A DNA stretch of 64,000 nt from Bacteroidota bacterium. Its GTDB lineage: Bacteria > Bacteroidota > Bacteroidia > Chitinophagales > BACL12. The position numbers were made by a program, and so were the translations under genes. The notes under the pieces were generated by a model. That model searched no databases. It was given only the letters and a program-made list of their open reading frames with translations, and was not told the origin of the DNA. Position 1 is the stretch's first letter. Each line of letters starts with the position of its first letter. Location of the stretch: contig JADJJZ010000006.1 in the NCBI GenBank assembly GCA_016706255.1, positions 310,001 through 374,000 of the forward strand. The letters run 5' to 3'. This document shows, piece by piece, positions 52,687 through 62,008 of this stretch.

Positions 52687-54267
52687 ATGGTAGACGTAAA
52701 ACCTGATGAAATAAGCGCGATACTTCGCCAGCAATTAAGCAACTTTAAAACGAGTTCTGATTTAGAAGAAGTTGGAACCGTATTGCAGGTGGGTGATGGT
52801 ATTGCCCGCATTTACGGATTAAACAATGCTAAATCCGGAGAATTGGTAACATTCGAAAATGGCGTTCGCGCTATCGTATTGAACCTTGAAGAAGACAATG
52901 TGGGTGTGGTATTAATGGGTTCATCCGACGAAATTAAAGAAGGTGATACTGTGCGTCGTACAGGTAATATTGCTTCTATTAAAGTAGGCGAAAGTATGTT
53001 GGGTCGTGTTGTTAACGCACTCGGCGAACCAATTGATGGAAAAGGTCCTTTATCAGGCGAATTATATGAAATGCCTTTGGAGCGTAAAGCACCGGGCGTA
53101 ATTTATCGTCAGCCGGTAAACGAACCATTACAAACAGGTTTGAAACCTATCGATGCGATGATTCCTATCGGTCGTGGTCAGCGTGAGTTAATCATCGGCG
53201 ACCGTCAGACAGGTAAAACTGCGATTGCAATCGATACCATTATCAATCAGCGTGAATTTTATGAAGCCGGCAAACCGGTATTTTGTATATATGTAGCCTG
53301 CGGTCAGAAAAACTCTACTGTTGCTCAGGTTGCAAAAACATTAACTGACCACGGTGCAATGGATTACACAATTATTGTTGCAGCTTCTGCATCTGATCCT
53401 GCTCCGTTACAGTTTTACGCTCCGTTTGCAGGTGCTGCTATCGGCGAATTTTTCCGCGATACGGGACGTCCTGCATTAATTGTTTATGATGATTTATCTA
53501 AACAGGCAGTAGCTTACCGTGAGGTATCATTATTACTCCGTCGCCCACCGGGACGTGAAGCATATCCGGGTGACGTATTTTACTTACACAGCCGTTTATT
53601 AGAGCGCGCTGCGAAAGTGATTAACAACGACGAAATTGCAAGTCAAATGAACGACCTTCCTGCATCATTAGTAGGCAAAGTGAAAGGTGGTGGTAGCTTA
53701 ACAGCATTACCAATTATCGAAACACAAGCAGGTGACGTATCAGCATATATTCCAACCAACGTAATTTCTATTACCGATGGTCAGATATTCCTTGAAACCA
53801 ACTTGTTTAACTCAGGTGTTCGTCCTGCAATCAACGTGGGTATTTCGGTAAGTCGTGTGGGTGGTAACGCTCAGATTAAATCGATGAAAAAAGTTGCCGG
53901 TACATTAAAATTAGACCAGGCACAATATCGCGAGTTGGAAGCATTCTCAAAATTCGGTTCTGATTTGGATGCTGCAACAATGGCAGTATTAAATAAAGGT
54001 CAGCGCAACGTGGAAATATTGAAACAAAAACAATATGCGCCAATGTCCGTTGAAAAACAAATTGCTATCATTTACCTCGGAACAAAAGGTATGTTGGGAA
54101 GAATTCCGGTTGAAAAAGTTAAAGCATTTGAAGATGCCTATTTAACTTTCCTTGAAACACATCATAAATCAGTACTTGATGGTTTAAAAGCCGGTCAGTT
54201 AACAGATGAAATTACCGGTACACTGGAACGTGTAGCTGCTGATATGAGTAAACAATATTCAGCTTAA
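52687..54267 (+). CDS. atpA: ATP synthase F1 subunit alpha
   Basis: 526 residues, full length. Walker A GDRQTGKTAIA, VVNALGEPIDGKGP, the SLLLRRPPGREAYPGDVFYLHSR stretch with its arginine finger region and PAINVGISVSRVGG are all in place. It forms the hexamer with beta. The beta and epsilon genes do not follow, so as in other Bacteroidota they lie elsewhere. Confidence 0.97.
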   Translation: MVDVKPDEISAILRQQLSNFKTSSDLEEVGTVLQVGDGIARIYGLNNAKSGELVTFENGVRAIVLNLEEDNVGVVLMGSSDEIKEGDTVRRTGNIASIKVGESMLGRVVNALGEPIDGKGPLSGELYEMPLERKAPGVIYRQPVNEPLQTGLKPIDAMIPIGRGQRELIIGDRQTGKTAIAIDTIINQREFYEAGKPVFCIYVACGQKNSTVAQVAKTLTDHGAMDYTIIVAASASDPAPLQFYAPFAGAAIGEFFRDTGRPALIVYDDLSKQAVAYREVSLLLRRPPGREAYPGDVFYLHSRLLERAAKVINNDEIASQMNDLPASLVGKVKGGGSLTALPIIETQAGDVSAYIPTNVISITDGQIFLETNLFNSGVRPAINVGISVSRVGGNAQIKSMKKVAGTLKLDQAQYRELEAFSKFGSDLDAATMAVLNKGQRNVEILKQKQYAPMSVEKQIAIIYLGTKGMLGRIPVEKVKAFEDAYLTFLETHHKSVLDGLKAGQLTDEITGTLERVAADMSKQYSA

Positions 54268-54312
54268 TTAATAATAAATCGTGTTTGAATAAAACACAAT
54301 ATCAAATAAGTA

Positions 54313-55197
54313 ATGGCAGGTAAATTAAAAGAAGTCCGCACCAGAATCACTTCGGTAATCAGCACACAGCAGATTACCAAAGCGATGAAAATGGTATCCG
54401 CTGCAAAATTGCGTCGCGCACAAGACAGAATTTTACAGATGCGCCCCTATGCATTAAAAATGGGTGAATTACTTAGCAATATTGCTGATGCTGCCGGACA
54501 GGATGTGAAAATAGATTTTGCAGTAAGCCGCGAAGTGAAATCAGTTTTACTCGTTGCAATTACGTCTGATAAAGGTTTGTGCGGAGCCTTTAATGCAAAC
54601 GTAATGAAGCAAATCAAAAAAACAATTGAAGAAAAATACAGCCATTTGCCAAAAGCGAATGTAAAAATTATGTTCATCGGTAAAAAAGGTTACGATGTGT
54701 TTAAACGCAGCGCTTATGCTTTAAATACCGATTTCATGAATTTATTTACTGCAGTAGATTTCGAAAATGTTTCACGCGCTACAACTTATATTAAAGAAGG
54801 ATTTTTGAAAGGTGAATTTGATGAGGTGCAAGTGGTGTATAATAAATTTAAAAACGCTGCCACACAAATTCTTGAAACCGAACAATTTTTACCGATTAAA
54901 AAATTAGAACCTGTTGCAGGTGCTAAAAAAGTAAAACCCGATTACATTTACGATCCTGAAAAGGAACAAATGATTCTCGAATTAGTACCGAAAATATTAA
55001 ATACTTCATTTTACCGTTATATACTCGACAGTAATGCTTCTGAACATGGTGCACGTATGACTGCCATGGACAAAGCATCTGACAATGCGAATGAGTTATT
55101 GAAAGAATTAAAAATTTCATACAACCGCGCACGTCAGGCTGCAATTACCACCGAACTTACAGAAATTGTGAGTGGTGCGGCTGCTTTACAGGGGTAA
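54313..55197 (+). CDS. atpG: ATP synthase F1 subunit gamma
   Basis: 294 residues. N-terminal helix KEVRTRITSVISTQQITKAM KMVSAAKLRRAQ and C-terminal EHGARMTAMDKASDNANELL with NRARQAAITTELTEIVSGAA form the rotating coiled-coil shaft; the middle has TSDKGLCGAFN. It is complete and ends 26 bp before the unusual A-free block. Confidence 0.96.
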   Translation: MAGKLKEVRTRITSVISTQQITKAMKMVSAAKLRRAQDRILQMRPYALKMGELLSNIADAAGQDVKIDFAVSREVKSVLLVAITSDKGLCGAFNANVMKQIKKTIEEKYSHLPKANVKIMFIGKKGYDVFKRSAYALNTDFMNLFTAVDFENVSRATTYIKEGFLKGEFDEVQVVYNKFKNAATQILETEQFLPIKKLEPVAGAKKVKPDYIYDPEKEQMILELVPKILNTSFYRYILDSNASEHGARMTAMDKASDNANELLKELKISYNRARQAAITTELTEIVSGAAALQG

Positions 55198-55223
55198 GAG
55201 ACTGAAAAATTTCATTTAATCAA

Positions 55224-55366
55224 GGGGGGGGGTTGGTTTTTTTTTCGGCGGGGGGCTTTTCCTTTTTTTTTTTTTTGTTTTTTTTTTTTTTGGGGCCGGG
55301 GGGGGGGGGGGTGGGGCCGTCGGGTCCGGCGGGGGTTTGTTGGGGGGGGGGGGGGGGGGTTTTGGT
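55224..55366. other. A-free G/T homopolymer block
   Basis: 143 bases without one A on the plus strand, made of long G runs (up to about 19), long T runs (up to about 15) and a little C. No gene is recognisable in it. It is unlike anything else in the window and looks like a sequencing or assembly artefact. Confidence 0.85.
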
Positions 55367-57592
55367 ATGAAATCTCTTAATTTATTTCCTTTTTTTTTTG
55401 TATTTATTTTCCAGCCTAAGGACATGGTCAATCATTTTATCTGGTTATGTATACGAAGAAACCGGAAAATCCCTTATTAATTGGTTCAATTGTAAAAATG
55501 CGAAAGTAACTACGGAACCGTTACGGATGAATTCGGTTATTTTAAATTAATAGTAGACAGTCTGACCGTTTGTATTAAAGTTTCTTATATCGGCTTTGAA
55601 CCCAAAACAATTACAATAACAGATAACACACAAACAAAACTGAATATTGAGTTAAAAGGTATAACACTGGCTCCTGTTACTATTTTGGGTTCATCACAAA
55701 ACCCTGATGAACATATTAATGTTACCAATATTGATATTGAAAAATTAAAAGCTATTCCTTCCATCGCCGGTGAACCGGATTTAATGAAAGCACTTGCTAT
55801 AGCTCCCGGAATTAGTTTAGCGCAGGAAGGTTCATCTGTTTTGGTAGTACGTGGTGGCAATCCGGAACAAAATTTAATATTATTTGACGGTATACCTCTT
55901 TTTAATCCAAATCACCTTTTTGGATTTTTCTCTGCATTTAATCCTTCAGCCATTGGCAATATAAAAGTGTATAAAGGTGATTTTCCTGCGGAATACGGTG
56001 GGCGTTTATCTTCAGTAATTGATATCACCACTAAAGAAGGTCCTAAAAAAGGGTATGTAAATAATGAGTTTACTATTGGTACATTAAGTTCAAATGTTTA
56101 TTCGGAAGGGCCATTATCAAAAAATAACGCGAGTTATGCAATAGGAGGCCGCATTTCTTATCTTGGTTTGATATTGTTACCTCAAATGTTAATTGTAAAG
56201 TCGAATGAACGTGGAACCTATACCAATTATTGGTTATACGATGTTAATGCTAACGTAAATACTAATGTAGGTGAAAAAGGAAAACTCAAGCTCAGCTTTT
56301 TTCATAATAACGACTATTTTTCTCAGTTTGATGAAACAAAAGATGATATCTCTGAAATAACATTTAAATGGGGCAACACTGCAGCAGGTGCCTTATATCG
56401 TTTACCGTTAAATGATACTACTTTTTTAACTGCGAAATTGAATTATAGTGGCTTTAGATTTATAGCCAATCTGGAAAACACTAATACGGTTGATGTTTTA
56501 AATGATGTTTATACTAAGCCGAACAAATTGCATTTTGTTTCAAAAATAAATGGCAACATCGAAAACGAGCTGGATACTTTTTCTAATAAATTCATGAGTT
56601 TGGTGCCATGGGCTTATATTGATAATGAATTATTCTTAACACGAAAACTCAAAATGCATATTGGAGGTAGAGCAGGATATTTTTATAATGATGGATATAG
56701 CGAACTTTTATTAGAACCCAGAATAAGCTTGTCTATAATCCCCAATGACTTTACAGCTTGGAATTTTGCAGTAACCACAATGAGTCAACCCTTTCATTAT
56801 TTATCACTCAATTCAAGTACACTGCCAAACGAAATATGGCTTCCGGCTACCGAATCCGCACCAGTTGAATCTGCTTCGCAAATGAGTATTGGGTGGTTCA
56901 AAAATATTCATAAGGCTGATTTAAAAATTACAGCAGAAGTATATTATAAAAATATGCATAACCTCGTTTCCTTTGTCCCGGGGCAAGCAAGTTTATTTAA
57001 TGCTTCCAGCGATTGGACAGAGCGCATTATTCCTTACGGATTAGGACAAGCTTATGGTGCAGAATTATTTGTTGAAAAAGATTTTAAATATTTAAATCTC
57101 ACTTTGGAGTATACTTATGGTAGCAGCAAAAGGCGATTCGGGGGATTAAATAACGGGAACTATTTTCCTTCGAAATATGATATTACTCACGACTTTGGTA
57201 TAACTGCAGGACTTGTATTGACTGATAAATGGTCGTTGCAAACTTTATTCGTTTATCAAACCGGGAGGCCGGCTACTTTGCCATCTGCTGTATTTATTGA
57301 TCCAAGTGGTTTGCCATTTTATATTTTTGATGAAATTAATGGAAACCGTTTGCCGGATTATCATCGATTAGATTTTTCATTCATCAGGGAAAAACAAATT
57401 TCAACCTATAAATTCAGTAAATGGACGTTTGGAGTGTATAATGTATATGCCAGAAACAACCCAATGTACTTGGAGATAAGTTACACAGGGCTGCCTATAA
57501 ACGCATATCCACCAATTGGTTATGAATCGTATGTTGCGCAGCAAACCGTTTTCAAATTTGTACCATTTTTAAGTTACAGTTTAAAATTTTAA
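55367..57592 (+). CDS. TonB-dependent receptor, N-terminus frameshifted
   Basis: From about 55685 there is an uninterrupted 635-codon frame with the plug domain (IPSIAGEPDLMKALAIAPGI, SVLVVRGGNPEQNLILFDGI, NIKVYKGDFPAEYGGRLSSV) and a beta-barrel ending YSLKF. Upstream, the carboxypeptidase-like domain is clear but spread over frames: ILSGYVYEETGKSLIN, then YGTVTDEFGYFKLIVDSLTV and IKVSYIGFEPKTITI. Two one-base losses in A runs near 55493-55510 and other indels before that break the frame; an in-frame TAA lies at 55493-55495. The gene probably starts at ATG 55367 (MKSLNLFPFFFVFIF). It is an outer-membrane transporter, with its DUF4249 partner 1 bp behind. Confidence 0.82.
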
Positions 57593-57593
57593 A

Positions 57594-58490
57594 ATGCGCT
57601 ATTTGTCAAAATACCTATTTGTCGTTTTTGGTTTATACATGTTAGCTGCTTGCAGTAAGCGGCTGGATAATTATGATTTGGAATATAGTGGCGACCGCCT
57701 GGTGGTATTTGGTAATATTTCAAATGAAAATGGTGTGACAATTTATTTAACACATACACTACCTCCAACAGGAACCTATTATTTTGATGATATTGATGTT
57801 AATGTGAGTGATGCAATAATCACACTGATTGAAAATTATATTGTTGTTGATACATTAGTGGAAGCTGAGCCGGGTCTTTATATAACATCCTATTTACCGA
57901 CTCCGGGAAATAGTTATTCCATAAATGTGATTGCAGATGGTTTCGAAACAGCATTTTCCGAAAATGTAATATTTCCTCAACCTGTAAACTTGGAGGAAGT
58001 TGTCTATGAGACTGATTTTGAAGATATTAGTGGTGATCCGGCTTTTTCGTTAGAGCCTGTTTTTACCGACGACCCTTCCAATGATAATTTTTATTCTTTC
58101 GGCTTTCGTTTTTATATTGAAGATACCGTAATTCTTTATGACGTTTTTGAAAGCCCTGACGATGCACCATTTGGTTGTAGTCCCGGTATTTTTAAATTTA
58201 ATAATACTTTTCTAAAACTGTATTCGGATAATTGTTTTGCAGGAACTACATTTCCCTTTAAATTTATTTGTTCTAAGGTGTACCACCAAGAGAATATTGT
58301 TCCATTTGAAAAATGTGAATTTGACTTTAATGTAACTTCTAAAGAACTATTCGATTATGTTGCCAATATTTCAGAAACAGAAGGTATAGAGCTGTTGTTG
58401 AGCGACCCTAAATTAAATTACACCAATATAACAAATGGTTTCGGCGTTTTTTGGGCACAAAGTGATACCACTTTTGTGTATCATTTTTAA
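57594..58490 (+). CDS. DUF4249 lipoprotein
   Basis: 298 residues. Lipoprotein signal (MRYLSKYLFVVFGLYMLAAC, lipobox LAAC), then the DUF4249 start KRLDNYDLEYSGDRLVVFGN and beta-rich repeats (AIITLIENYIVVDTLVEAEP, YLPTPGNSYSINVIADGF). DUF4249 proteins occur next to TonB receptors and probably act as surface partners in uptake; here the start lies 1 bp after the receptor stop, so translation is coupled. Confidence 0.88.
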   Translation: MRYLSKYLFVVFGLYMLAACSKRLDNYDLEYSGDRLVVFGNISNENGVTIYLTHTLPPTGTYYFDDIDVNVSDAIITLIENYIVVDTLVEAEPGLYITSYLPTPGNSYSINVIADGFETAFSENVIFPQPVNLEEVVYETDFEDISGDPAFSLEPVFTDDPSNDNFYSFGFRFYIEDTVILYDVFESPDDAPFGCSPGIFKFNNTFLKLYSDNCFAGTTFPFKFICSKVYHQENIVPFEKCEFDFNVTSKELFDYVANISETEGIELLLSDPKLNYTNITNGFGVFWAQSDTTFVYHF

Positions 58491-58498
58491 TCACAGTG

Positions 58499-59671
58499 TT
58501 ATCCCCCCAACTCATTCACCATAATCTCCGCTTCATTTACATTCATACCTTTCTTTTTGCCTTCAACAATGGCTTGTTTGGCATATTTTTTTGCTAGGTC
58601 GTCGTATCCGGTTTTGTAGTATATTTTTGCTGCACTTAAGTTATTAAAATATTCCGGTTTTAATTCAGCACTGCGGACTGCATAATTGGCACCTTTCATT
58701 AATGTGCTTTTATCATCGCTGTGTTCGTAAAAATTATCACTAATGCGGCGCAGGGTATTGGAATCGTTCCACAAATATTTTTCTGCACCCGATTTTGCAG
58801 CGTTAATATAATCGGCCCAGCGTTTATTTTTTTCGTACACATTTAAATCATTCACCAAAATAAGCGAATCAATTATAGGCATGCCAAAAGTGGCAGCAAT
58901 ATTGCGCATTTTAAAATAATTGGTGGTGTCGTTATTGCTCGCCGGTGTTTGTAAATTAAATGCAGCCGTGAGATAAAATTTACGGTCTACTTTTTTTGCA
59001 GTCATTACTTGTGCAAAATCATTGCGGTGAGCAAGCATAAATTTAAAAACTTCCGATTCCATATCGCTCACACTCATGCTTAATATTTTCCAGTTGGTTG
59101 CATTTGTTTCCAGTTGCTTATTATTTGCAGCAAAATATGAATTGGCAACTCCCTGAGTAGCTAAACGACCACGTGATAATACCAGCAAATAATTATAACA
59201 TGCTGTTGAGTCGGCCATATTTTTTTCAAAGGCAATTCGATTGGTTGGAATTTGATTTTGCGGGTCTAAAGCCAGTTTTCCCTGTTTCACAAATTCACTG
59301 CCTTTAAATTCACCAACAAACTGATATAAAGTTTCGCCTTTGCTGTTTAAAATAACAAAGGTGGGAAACGAAGTAATGTAAAATTGTTTGATATACTTTT
59401 TTGCCATTGCCTGATCAAGCAGGTCAATTTTTACATTAATATAATTGGCATTGTAGAAATTACTTACTGCAGTATCCGGGAATATTTCGTTGAGCATTTT
59501 TTCACAATGTGAACAGGTGCTCTGGTAGGCCATAAATAGTACGGGTTTACCTGTTTTTCCAGATTCTGTCAGCGCATCTTCGAGGCTCATCGGCTCAAAA
59601 TTGATTGATTGCCCGAAAAGCAAACTTCCGGAGATAAAAACGGTAAAAATGAGTGTTACAATACGATACAT
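58499..59671 (-). CDS. Exported thioredoxin-fold protein
   Basis: 390 residues. Signal peptide (about 1-20, to SLLFGQ), thioredoxin-like domain with KPVLFMAYQSTCSHCEKML (CxxC) at about 42-60, the cis-Pro segment ITSFPTFVILNSKG and FVGEFKGSEF. The C-terminal 240 residues are helical, TPR-like (LKPEYFNNLSAAKIYYKTGY, DDLAKKYAKQAIVEGK). It resembles DUF255/thioredoxin_7 exported proteins that reduce or fold periplasmic proteins. It is convergent with the DUF4249 gene and divergent from scpB. Confidence 0.85.
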   Translation of the reverse strand: MYRIVTLIFTVFISGSLLFGQSINFEPMSLEDALTESGKTGKPVLFMAYQSTCSHCEKMLNEIFPDTAVSNFYNANYINVKIDLLDQAMAKKYIKQFYITSFPTFVILNSKGETLYQFVGEFKGSEFVKQGKLALDPQNQIPTNRIAFEKNMADSTACYNYLLVLSRGRLATQGVANSYFAANNKQLETNATNWKILSMSVSDMESEVFKFMLAHRNDFAQVMTAKKVDRKFYLTAAFNLQTPASNNDTTNYFKMRNIAATFGMPIIDSLILVNDLNVYEKNKRWADYINAAKSGAEKYLWNDSNTLRRISDNFYEHSDDKSTLMKGANYAVRSAELKPEYFNNLSAAKIYYKTGYDDLAKKYAKQAIVEGKKKGMNVNEAEIMVNELGG

Positions 59672-59757
59672 AGCTTCAAAGTTATTACTTAAGGGTGAAT
59701 TGGTGATTTACTGCACAAAAATCTCTCCAAAAATGGCTGTGTGCCCCAACAATTCCT

Positions 59758-59765
59758 TAGCTTTG
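59758..59765 (+). promoter_or_regulatory. Candidate -7 element at the scpB start
   Basis: TAGCTTTG, perfect TAnnTTTG, 7 nt before the ATG; implies a leaderless transcript. Confidence 0.5.
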
Positions 59766-59772
59766 CACCGCA

Positions 59773-60609
59773 ATGAACGATCTTCAGAAACTCTTAGAAG
59801 CCTTGATATTCAGCAGCGAGCAGCCAATTTCGGCAGCTGAACTGCAAACAATATTGTTCACCTATTCCGGTGAGGAAGTGAGCCTGGAAGCAATTACCGA
59901 GCAGGCTGAACTGCTTACCATGAAGTATGAAAGCGACGATTTTATTTTCGAAATCGCTAAAACCGGCGGCGGATACCAGTTTTTATCAAAACCTTATTAC
60001 CATAAGCCCATTACTACCTTGTTGCAACACCGCGCAAAACGTAAGTTGTCGATTGCAGCATTGGAATGTTTATCTATAATAGCCTACTCGCAACCGGTTA
60101 CCAAAACCGATTTGGAGCAAATTCGTGGTGTAAATTGCGACCATACCATCCAAAAACTGATGGAGCGCGACCTGATTAAAATTACAGGAAGAGCTGAAAC
60201 GGCAGGCAGACCGCTGTTATACGGCACTACGCAGTATTTTATGGATTATTTTGGTATTAATGGCTTAGAAGAATTACCACGTTTAAAGGAGTTTGAACAA
60301 AAAGACAGCGACTCCAGCATTGGCAGCCCTTCCGACATTATGGAAAATATTAATGAAGAAGATGCCTATAATCAGGTAAATTTACATAACGAGCGTCGCG
60401 ATGATGCCCAAACCGAACAAAATGAAGAAAACGAACTACAACAAAACGAGCCGGACATCGAAGTCCTCGAACAGCCGGTCGACGAGCAACTCGAGCAGTC
60501 GCCAGACGAGCAGATTTCAGAAAGAGGAGACGAGTCAGCCGAAGAGCAACAGGACCTCAGTGAAACTGAAGAACAACAGGACGGAGACGACGAGTCGTCC
60601 GACAAGTAA
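59773..60609 (+). CDS. scpB: Chromosome segregation and condensation protein ScpB with long acidic tail
   Basis: 278 residues. The winged-helix core (about 1-180) has LLEALIFSSEQPISAAELQT, KRKLSIAALECLSIIAYSQP, IRGVNCDHTIQKLMERDLI, AETAGRPLLYGTTQYFMDYF and ends GLEELPRLKEF. Typical ScpB stops there; here a tail of about 90 residues, rich in Glu, Gln and Asp, follows. ScpB joins SMC and ScpA in the condensin complex. The last 188 bp overlap the pseudouridine synthase gene in another frame. Confidence 0.9.
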   Translation: MNDLQKLLEALIFSSEQPISAAELQTILFTYSGEEVSLEAITEQAELLTMKYESDDFIFEIAKTGGGYQFLSKPYYHKPITTLLQHRAKRKLSIAALECLSIIAYSQPVTKTDLEQIRGVNCDHTIQKLMERDLIKITGRAETAGRPLLYGTTQYFMDYFGINGLEELPRLKEFEQKDSDSSIGSPSDIMENINEEDAYNQVNLHNERRDDAQTEQNEENELQQNEPDIEVLEQPVDEQLEQSPDEQISERGDESAEEQQDLSETEEQQDGDDESSDK

Positions 60610-61831
60610 CTACACCAAAAAGGATACACCAAAAATTCAGACTGCAGGAAAAAATCCTGAGCAGAAGAGTAATCCTAACCGCAAAACGGAGCGTTTGGAA
60701 CGTGCTAAAAAGTACGCCAAACAATACACCGAAAAACGCAGCGAATGGGATAAATCGAAAGGTGAGCGCGATGAAAATTATTCAAAACGCGGTGGCCGTA
60801 CTAATACTTCAGGAAGATACGGTGAAAAAGAAGGCCCTAAAAAAAAGGAACGCGATTTAATGAATAAACTCAATAAAAAACGCGAATTCCAAACCAACCG
60901 ATTTGATAAAAAGAAGTCAGCCTTCGATAAAAAAGATAAACCCTACGATAAATTCGATAAAAAAGATAAACCCTACGAAAAAAAAGAAGAACGCAGCGAA
61001 AGTAAATATACCAAACGTTTAAAAGAAGCTGCTGCACCAAAACCGATTCAGCCCAAACAACGTTTTCAAAAACGTAGTGCACCACCAAAATTAAATATGA
61101 AACCGGCAGCATTGCCTGAAACCGGTTCGCGTTTAAATAAATATCTTGCAAACTCAGGTGTTGCTGCAAGAAGAAAATGTGATGAAATAATTGCACAGGG
61201 TTTTGTAAAAGTAAATGGAAAAGTAGTGTTGGAAATGGGCCATAAAGTTATGCCCGGCGATAAAGTAAGTTACCGCGATAAAATTGTTAAGCCAACTAAT
61301 TATATTTATATCCTGTTAAATAAACCAAAAGATTATTTAACAACAGTTGATGATGAAAAAGGCAGAAGAACCGTAATGGAATTAATTGCCAATGCAACTA
61401 ACGAACGCGTTTATCCTGTTGGTCGCTTAGATAGAAATACGACTGGTTTATTATTACTCACCAACGATGGCGACCTGGCTCAAAAGCTTGCCCACCCGAG
61501 TTTTGGGGCGAAGAAAATTTACGAAGTTGAACTCGATAAACCCGTAACGATTCAACACATGAATACTATTCGCGAAGGTGTTGAACTGGAAGACGGACTG
61601 GCAGTTGTTGATGGAATTGACTATGCACATGCCACCAAAAAAAATGTTGTGGGTATCGAATTACATATCGGTAAAAATCGAATTGTAAGAAGAATATTTG
61701 AACATTTAGGTTATAATGTTGAGCGATTAGACCGCACATTATACGCAGGTTTAACCAAACGCGATTTACCACGTGGTCGTTGGAGAATGCTTACCGAAAG
61801 AGAAATAATTAAATTGAAATATTTGAATTGA
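60422..61831 (+). CDS. RsuA/RluB family rRNA pseudouridine synthase with long basic N-terminal tail
   Basis: 469 residues from ATG 60422 (MKKTNYNKTSRTSKSSNSRS); ATGs at 60401 and 60404 are alternatives. About 235 residues of Lys/Ser/Arg/Thr-rich, low-complexity tail (with KKDKPYDKFDKKDKPYEKK repeats) precede an S4 domain (SRLNKYLANSGVAARRKCDE to VKVNGKVV) and the catalytic domain with YPVGRLDRNTTGLLLLTNDG (catalytic Asp), KIYEVELDKPV and GKNRIVRRIFEHLGY. It isomerises a uridine in rRNA. The first 188 bp lie inside the acidic tail of scpB in a shifted frame, so one stretch of DNA encodes an acidic tail and a basic tail. Confidence 0.87.
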   Translation: MKKTNYNKTSRTSKSSNSRSTSNSSSRQTSRFQKEETSQPKSNRTSVKLKNNRTETTSRPTSNYTKKDTPKIQTAGKNPEQKSNPNRKTERLERAKKYAKQYTEKRSEWDKSKGERDENYSKRGGRTNTSGRYGEKEGPKKKERDLMNKLNKKREFQTNRFDKKKSAFDKKDKPYDKFDKKDKPYEKKEERSESKYTKRLKEAAAPKPIQPKQRFQKRSAPPKLNMKPAALPETGSRLNKYLANSGVAARRKCDEIIAQGFVKVNGKVVLEMGHKVMPGDKVSYRDKIVKPTNYIYILLNKPKDYLTTVDDEKGRRTVMELIANATNERVYPVGRLDRNTTGLLLLTNDGDLAQKLAHPSFGAKKIYEVELDKPVTIQHMNTIREGVELEDGLAVVDGIDYAHATKKNVVGIELHIGKNRIVRRIFEHLGYNVERLDRTLYAGLTKRDLPRGRWRMLTEREIIKLKYLN

Positions 61832-62008
61832 TGATTTAGTTGCAATTGAATTGAAGTAAGTGTAAAATTCAAATTTAGTGTATAAATCTCATCAAAAACC
61901 ACGCCAAAAAAAATTTCAATTTATTTTAGTTTTAGTGGTAATTTGTTAGATTTACTGTATAAAGTAATTATTCCCACAATTATTAATTTTAATCTAAAAT
62001 TACTTACC

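Noticed and set aside
60372..60632. Ser/Cys-rich frame on the minus strand under the scpB tail
   Set aside because: It is the complement of the repetitive Glu/Gln codons and has no start context or motif of its own.
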